Shown here: one piece after another, positions 59,860 to 64,000 of the stretch
Numbering within the stretch: position 1 is the first letter of the stretch
Layout: every line of letters starts with the position of its first letter
DNA from: Pseudomonas sp. Irchel s3f7
GTDB taxonomy: Bacteria; Pseudomonadota; Gammaproteobacteria; Pseudomonadales; Pseudomonadaceae
Reading direction: 5' to 3'
Assembly: GCF_900187615.1 (NCBI RefSeq)
Contig: NZ_FYDO01000028.1
Span: 29,496-93,495 of the forward strand
Length of the DNA stretch: 64,000 bases
Translations under genes and position numbers: made by a program
The notes under the pieces: generated by a model
What the model saw: the letters and a program-made list of their open reading frames with translations, nothing else
Database searches by the model: none
Told to the model about the DNA's origin: nothing

Positions 59860-62064
59860 TTATCCCAACGTCAATGGCGTCGAACGCTGGCGCACACCGG
59901 TCAGGCTGAACAACGCGTTGGCAATGGCCGGGGCTACCGACGGGCTGCCCAGTTCGCCAACGCCACCCGGTTTGGACGGCTCGCCGTCGACGACCAGGAT
60001 GTCCACCGCCGGCATGTCCGACATGCGTGGCACCCGATAGTCGTGGAAATTACTCTGCACCACCCTGCCCTGTTTGATGTCCATTTGATCGAACAACGCG
60101 TGGCCCAGCCCCCACATCAAGCCGCCATAGATCTGCTCTTCGACTCCACCGGGCGACACCGCGAGGCCGCAATCGACCACGCAGGTGAGCTTGTCGATCT
60201 TGATCGCGCCGTCCTTCTTCGACAGGCGCGCGACCACCGCGATGAAACTGGTGTAACCCTGATTGGTGGCGACCCCCAGCGCCGTGCCCTCTGGTAATGG
60301 CTTACCCCAACCGGCGCGTTCGGCGGCGCTTTTCAGCACCGCGACATGCCTTGGCCGGTCTTGCATGTGGGCCAGGCGAAAGGCCAACGGATCTTGCCCT
60401 GCGCCATGGGCCAGTTCATCCATGAAGCTTTCCACGGCGAACACGTTGGGGATGAAGCTCACCGAACGATACCAGCCGCTGGGCACGTCACTTTCGTGCT
60501 TGACCCAGACCAGGTCCAGGTTCGCCGGGCGATAGGCAAAATCCCAAGCGGTGATGGCTTCGGTGGTGCTGTAATCCATCTTGTCCGGGCGCTCGAAATA
60601 GCCCGGTTCCCATTGTTCCGGTGAGGCTGGCGACACCGCGTTGAGCTGGAGTGCGGTCAAACGTCCCTGCGCATCCAGCGCCCCTTTCGCCCGGTGCAAT
60701 GTGGCCGGGTGCATAAACAATGAGCGCATTTCATCTTCGCGGCTGTTCATCAACTTCACCGGCACCTTGGCCTGTTGCGCCAGGTAGGCCACTTCAAACA
60801 GCCAATACTTTGCTTCCCGCGCACCGAAGCTGCCGCCGGACACCAGCTCGTTGATGGTGACCTTGTCCTTGGCGATCTTGCACACGACGTGCGCCGCTTC
60901 CAGCGCCGATGACGGCACCTGCACCCCGCCCCAATAGGTGATGGCGTTGTCCTTGACCTGCGCGGTGATGCAAATCGGTTCCAGCGGGTTCTGCACTTTG
61001 TACGGCATGCGGTAATCGGCTTCGATCAGCTTCGCGGCGACCGGCCATTGCGCGCTCACATCTCCCGCAGCCATGGCAGAGACCCGTTGCGCGCCTTTGT
61101 CGCTCAGCGCTGCGGTTTGGGCCTTGACCAGTTCATCGCTGTCGAAACCGGCCAAGGGCGAATCGCTCCATTGCACCTTCAGCAGTGCCCGGCCCTGATG
61201 CGCCGCCCAATAGTTGTCGGCCAGCACCGCGACGCCTTCCAGGTTGCCGCCGAGCACATCCGGCCGTCCCGGCACCACAATCACCTTGCGTACACCCGGT
61301 ACCTGCAGCGTCGCAACTGAGTCCACCGACAGCACTTTCGCCCCCACCACCGGCGTACGCTGGATGACCGCGACCTGCATGTCCGGCAGCACCACATCAA
61401 TGCTGTACTTGAAGCGCCCGCAGACCTTGGCCTGGGCATCGCGCTTATGCCGCAGTTTGCCGATGTACTTGAACTGCGACGGATCCTTGAGCGTGACGTT
61501 GGTCGGTGCCGGCAGGTGCGCGGCAACATCGACCAATTCGCCGTAACCTAGGCTGCGCTTGCTCGCCGCATGAACAACACGGCTCTCTTCGGTGCCGCAG
61601 CTGTCGGGGCTGACTTTCCACTGTTTGGCCGCCGCTGCGATCAATAGCGCTCGGGCCGTGGCGCCGGCCATGCGCAAGCGATCGTATTCCAGCGAGACGC
61701 TGGTACTGCCGCCGGTGGAGAAGACTTTCCAGATCGGATGAATGTAGGTTTCGAAGAACGGGTCTTCCGGCGAGATCACCTGCACGGTCATCGGGTCGAC
61801 GTCCAGTTCCTCGGCCACGCAGGCGGCCAAGGCCGTATGCGTTCCGGTGCCGGAATCGTGCTTGTGCACCACCAGTTTCACGGTGCCGTCGGGCAGGATC
61901 CGCACCCAGGCGTTGGGTTCGAATTCACCGGCAGGTGCTGGGGCTTTCGGGTCAGTCGCGGCAAGGCTGGACGGCAGGTAAAACGCAATGGCCAGGCCGG
62001 AGGCAACGGTTGCAGTTTGCTTGAGAAACACGCGCCGCGAGAGATCCATCGGGGAGATCGTCAT
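59860..62064 (-). CDS. Molybdopterin-binding subunit of second IorB-type oxidoreductase
   Basis: 734 residues, a paralogue of the protein at 25918. Signal of Tat type (DLSRRVFLKQTATVASGLAI). Cofactor-binding regions include HKHDSGTGTHTALAACVAEE, GGSFGAREAKYWLFEVA and the C-terminal GGVGELGSPSVAPAIANALF with the catalytic Glu. Compared with the first paralogue, GQG in the first motif is replaced by GTG, and no cytochrome c gene follows. The ATG shares one base with the small-subunit stop (TGATG). A periplasmic aldehyde or N-heterocycle hydroxylase is likely. Confidence 0.88.
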   Translation of the reverse strand: MTISPMDLSRRVFLKQTATVASGLAIAFYLPSSLAATDPKAPAPAGEFEPNAWVRILPDGTVKLVVHKHDSGTGTHTALAACVAEELDVDPMTVQVISPEDPFFETYIHPIWKVFSTGGSTSVSLEYDRLRMAGATARALLIAAAAKQWKVSPDSCGTEESRVVHAASKRSLGYGELVDVAAHLPAPTNVTLKDPSQFKYIGKLRHKRDAQAKVCGRFKYSIDVVLPDMQVAVIQRTPVVGAKVLSVDSVATLQVPGVRKVIVVPGRPDVLGGNLEGVAVLADNYWAAHQGRALLKVQWSDSPLAGFDSDELVKAQTAALSDKGAQRVSAMAAGDVSAQWPVAAKLIEADYRMPYKVQNPLEPICITAQVKDNAITYWGGVQVPSSALEAAHVVCKIAKDKVTINELVSGGSFGAREAKYWLFEVAYLAQQAKVPVKLMNSREDEMRSLFMHPATLHRAKGALDAQGRLTALQLNAVSPASPEQWEPGYFERPDKMDYSTTEAITAWDFAYRPANLDLVWVKHESDVPSGWYRSVSFIPNVFAVESFMDELAHGAGQDPLAFRLAHMQDRPRHVAVLKSAAERAGWGKPLPEGTALGVATNQGYTSFIAVVARLSKKDGAIKIDKLTCVVDCGLAVSPGGVEEQIYGGLMWGLGHALFDQMDIKQGRVVQSNFHDYRVPRMSDMPAVDILVVDGEPSKPGGVGELGSPSVAPAIANALFSLTGVRQRSTPLTLG

Positions 62065-62528
62065 CACGCCTCCTTCAGCGCGGACGCCGCACGTTTGATC
62101 GCTTTGTTGATGCGCCCGTAAGTACCGCACCGGCACACGTTGCCGGACATGGCGTTGCGGATCGAATCGTCGGTGACCGCCGCGCCGGTGTTGAGCAGCG
62201 CCGCGGCGGACATGATCTGACCGGATTGACAGTAACCGCATTGCGGGACATCTTCGGCAACCCACGCCAGTTGCAGCGGATGCTGTTCGGTCGGCGACAA
62301 GCCTTCGATGGTGGTGATGCTGTGCCCCGCCGCCGCAGCGACCGGCAGCTGGCAGGAACGCACGGCGACGCCGTCCAGGTGCACGGTGCACGCGCCGCAC
62401 AGGCCCATGCCGCAACCGAACTTGGTACCGGTGAGTTTCAAGTGGTCACGCAATACCCATAACAAGGGCATGGAGGGCGATGTCTCTACCAGCTCGCGTC
62501 GTTCGCCGTTTACCGTGAATTCGATCAT
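62064..62528 (-). CDS. 2Fe-2S subunit of second IorA-type oxidoreductase
   Basis: 154 residues starting MIEFTVNGERRELVETSPSM. [2Fe-2S] ligands are in KFGCGMGLCGACTVH and QCGYCQSGQIM ... CRCGTYGR. It overlaps the large-subunit start by one base, so translation is coupled. First gene of a three-gene unit with the large subunit and a LysR gene; a second LysR gene diverges 118 bases upstream and is the likely activator. Confidence 0.92.
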   Translation of the reverse strand: MIEFTVNGERRELVETSPSMPLLWVLRDHLKLTGTKFGCGMGLCGACTVHLDGVAVRSCQLPVAAAAGHSITTIEGLSPTEQHPLQLAWVAEDVPQCGYCQSGQIMSAAALLNTGAAVTDDSIRNAMSGNVCRCGTYGRINKAIKRAASALKEA

Positions 62529-62646
62529 TGTCAGGCTCCAAGAGAGCGGCCCGTCTTTGTGCAGGCCTGGTGATCGATTATTGGAAGCCTTGTGAAAATC
62601 GGGCCAGCGACGATTTCTGCCATCCTGTGTAAGTAGGACTAACAGC

Positions 62647-63537
62647 ATGTACAAGCGATACCCGTCGGTGCAGTCCATGAATGCGTTTATCCAGGCGGCG
62701 CGCAGCGGCAGTTTCTCCAGCGCGGCGCGCAAACTCGACTTGACCCACAGCGCCATCAGCCAGCAGATTCGCTCGCTGGAAGAATTCATCGGCCAACCGC
62801 TGTTCGTGCGCGAAGGTGGCGGCAGCAACCTGACCGACGCCGGGCAACTGTTCGCCAGTGTGCTGTCCGACGGTTTGGCGCAGATCGACCGGGCGCTTTC
62901 TTCGGTAAAGAACCGCAGCGTGGCGCAACGCCTGACCCTGGACGTCGACAGTGAGCTGGCCCAGAGCTGGCTCAACCCGCGCTTGCCGCAATTGCTGGAT
63001 CTGTTGCCCGATCATGAGGTGGTGTTGCTGTCGATGCCGCGCTCGGACCGCAGCGCATTCGAACGCGTGGACCTGGCCTTGCGCTACGGTTATGGCGAAT
63101 GGGAAGACTGCGAGATGACGCAGATCTGCGGGGATCGAGTGATGGCGGTGGCCTCGCCCGCGCTGCTGGAGCGCCAGGGTTCGCAACTGCCGTTGAGTCC
63201 GGCGCAGATCCTTGAACTGCCGCTGTTGGGTTACACGCGGCGCTCGTGGATTCCGTGGCTGGATGCTGCCGGCATGGAGCCCACCGAGCCACCGGCGCGG
63301 GTGGTGTTTGATAACGCGGCGAGCCTGATTGCGGCGGCCGAAGCCGGTGTCGGCGCAGGGTTGGTGCGCGGATTGCTGGCGGCGGATGCGTTGCGCAGCG
63401 GGCGATTGGTGGCATTGAACGACGCGCAGATTGTGGCGCATTACAACCTGTATGCAGTGTGGCCGCCGGGTCAGGCCGAGCGAGTGGCGCCAGTGGTTGA
63501 GGCGGTCAAGCAGTTGGCTTTGCGTACACAATCCTGA
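62647..63537 (+). CDS. LysR-family regulator divergent from the second oxidoreductase
   Basis: 296 residues, GcvA-like. The helix-turn-helix is SFSSAARKLDLTHSAISQQI (about 20-40), and the effector domain contains DRSAFERVDLALRYGYGEWE (the GcvA-type DVAIRYG motif) and SLIAAAEAGVGAGLVRGLLA. GcvA-type regulators act on divergent genes; the target would be the 2Fe-2S and molybdopterin subunit genes, 118 bases away. No clear T-N11-A site was singled out. Confidence 0.91.
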   Translation: MYKRYPSVQSMNAFIQAARSGSFSSAARKLDLTHSAISQQIRSLEEFIGQPLFVREGGGSNLTDAGQLFASVLSDGLAQIDRALSSVKNRSVAQRLTLDVDSELAQSWLNPRLPQLLDLLPDHEVVLLSMPRSDRSAFERVDLALRYGYGEWEDCEMTQICGDRVMAVASPALLERQGSQLPLSPAQILELPLLGYTRRSWIPWLDAAGMEPTEPPARVVFDNAASLIAAAEAGVGAGLVRGLLAADALRSGRLVALNDAQIVAHYNLYAVWPPGQAERVAPVVEAVKQLALRTQS

Positions 63538-63876
63538 CGCCATCGCTGGCAAGCCAGCTCCTACAGGGTTTTGTGGGGTGTAAAGATTGGGCTAACACCA
63601 TCGATCACTGTAGGAGCTGGCTTGCCAGCGATGAGGCCCGCCCAGCAACACAAAAAACCTATCGAACGCCATCGCTGGCAAGCCAGCTCCTACAGGGTTT
63701 TGTGGTGTGTAACAGATTGGGTTAACACCATCGATCACTGTGGGAGCTGGCCTGCCAGCGATGAGGCCCGCCCAGTCAACACAAAAAACCTATCGAACGC
63801 CTTCGCTGGCAAGCCAGCTCCTACAGGGTTTTGTGGGGTGTAACAGATTGGGTTAACACCATCGATCACTGTGGGA
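63538..63876. repeat. Tandem array of a 129-131 bp REP-containing unit
   Basis: Units begin at 63538, 63667 and 63798 with CGCCATCGCTGGCAAGCCAG or a close form; each holds two inverted CTGGC-type REPs joined by a GGTTAACACCATCGATCACT linker. Two copies are complete and the third is cut after 79 bases by the mobile element. Units differ by a few bases. Nothing coding is supported here. Confidence 0.9.
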
Positions 63877-64000
63877 GATTCTATGTTTGGGGGGAACCCC
63901 CAAACATAGAAATAGGCTTGTATTCACTTTGGTTTTTCATCAAGGCAAACAGTACCCGAGCCAGTTTTCTGGCAAGTATCACCAGCGCCTCGGTCCCTTT
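63877..64000 (-). mobile_element. End of an IS110-type insertion sequence
   Basis: REP homology stops after TGTGGGAG at 63877. Just inside lies a perfect hairpin (15-bp arms at 63879-63893 and 63897-63911, three-base loop) and then the 3' end of a transposase. The exact edge and any target duplication cannot be fixed as the other end is outside the window. Confidence 0.65.
63881..64000 (-). CDS. IS110-family transposase, C-terminal end (cut by window edge)
   Basis: The last 39 codons of a minus-strand frame entering from beyond the window: KGTEALVILARKLARVLFAL, then MKNQSEYKPISMFGGSPQT and TAG at 63883. The pattern of a conserved A-R-K-L-A-R helix close to the C-terminus is that of IS110/IS116/IS902 transposases. 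The last codons fall in the terminal hairpin. The catalytic DEDD and serine parts would lie outside the window, so only a family-level call is justified. Confidence 0.65.
   Translation of the reverse strand, partial: KGTEALVILARKLARVLFALMKNQSEYKPISMFGGSPQT

Noticed and set aside
63538..63876. CRISPR-like array
   Set aside because: Units are 129-131 bp and almost wholly repeated, without distinct spacers of 25-40 bp and without cas genes; they are REP doublets.

Overview
The window is chromosomal DNA from a Pseudomonas of the fluorescens group. Three things point there. The gene order ldcA / dnaQ / rnhA / methyltransferase / gloB / mltD / five-gene peptide ABC transporter / fabI is, from memory, the P. 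aeruginosa PA1818-PA1806 order. Intergenic gaps are full of Pseudomonas-type REP elements (GTAGGAGCGAGC...GCTCGCGAT and relatives). Coding GC is high with strong G/C third positions. No rRNA, tRNA or CRISPR array was seen.

Layout. 1-4774 (minus): pepN (cut by the window edge), a DUF2797 gene, yeaC, a rhomboid protease, a metallophosphatase and nadK, the last three with touching ends. 4890-8527: DUF1853 gene, FMN reductase, a 74-residue unknown, a LysR regulator and a GNAT acetyltransferase fused by stop/start overlap to ldcA (8542-10797). 11010-15642: the conserved replication/repair and cell-wall block dnaQ, rnhA, methyltransferase on minus, gloB and mltD on plus. 15908-24101: peptide/peptidyl-nucleoside ABC importer nppA1A2BCD followed by fabI. 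24333-28553: a broken VOC gene, a GGDEF protein with a degenerate motif, and a three-gene molybdenum hydroxylase operon with its own cytochrome c. 28725-30127: ppyR-nnrS, a nitric-oxide response operon preceded by three NorR/FhpR-type boxes and a sigma54-like promoter. 30409-34486: Fur-box-preceded ECF sigma factor, FecR anti-sigma factor and an STN-containing TonB receptor. 34575-41807: VOC protein, AraC regulator, LysE exporter, MocR regulator with a divergent EamA exporter, and the alkylation repair pair ada-alkA plus a thioesterase. 41973-44222: a second TonB receptor, without an STN domain but sharing the leader/promoter block of the first. 44352-49618: miaE, universal stress protein, DUF1289 gene and acnB behind a strongly structured leader. 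49753-56365: SulP transporter, SdaC-type permease, 2-hydroxyacid dehydrogenase, phosphotransferase and SDR. 56505-63537: a small lipoprotein, a DUF1652 gene, a PAS-LuxR regulator, a second molybdenum hydroxylase pair with LysR regulators on both sides. 63538-64000: a REP-containing tandem repeat broken by the end of an IS110-type element.

The most interesting signals are non-coding: (i) the three GTCA-N3-TGAC boxes and sigma54 promoter in front of ppyR-nnrS, (ii) a 138-nt, two-tier structured RNA in the acnB leader, (iii) a ~50-bp block shared by the two distant TonB receptor genes, suggesting that one ECF sigma system drives both, and (iv) an IS110-type insertion inside a REP in a ~130-bp repeat array. 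All assignments come from reading the sequence and from family knowledge; no database search was run.
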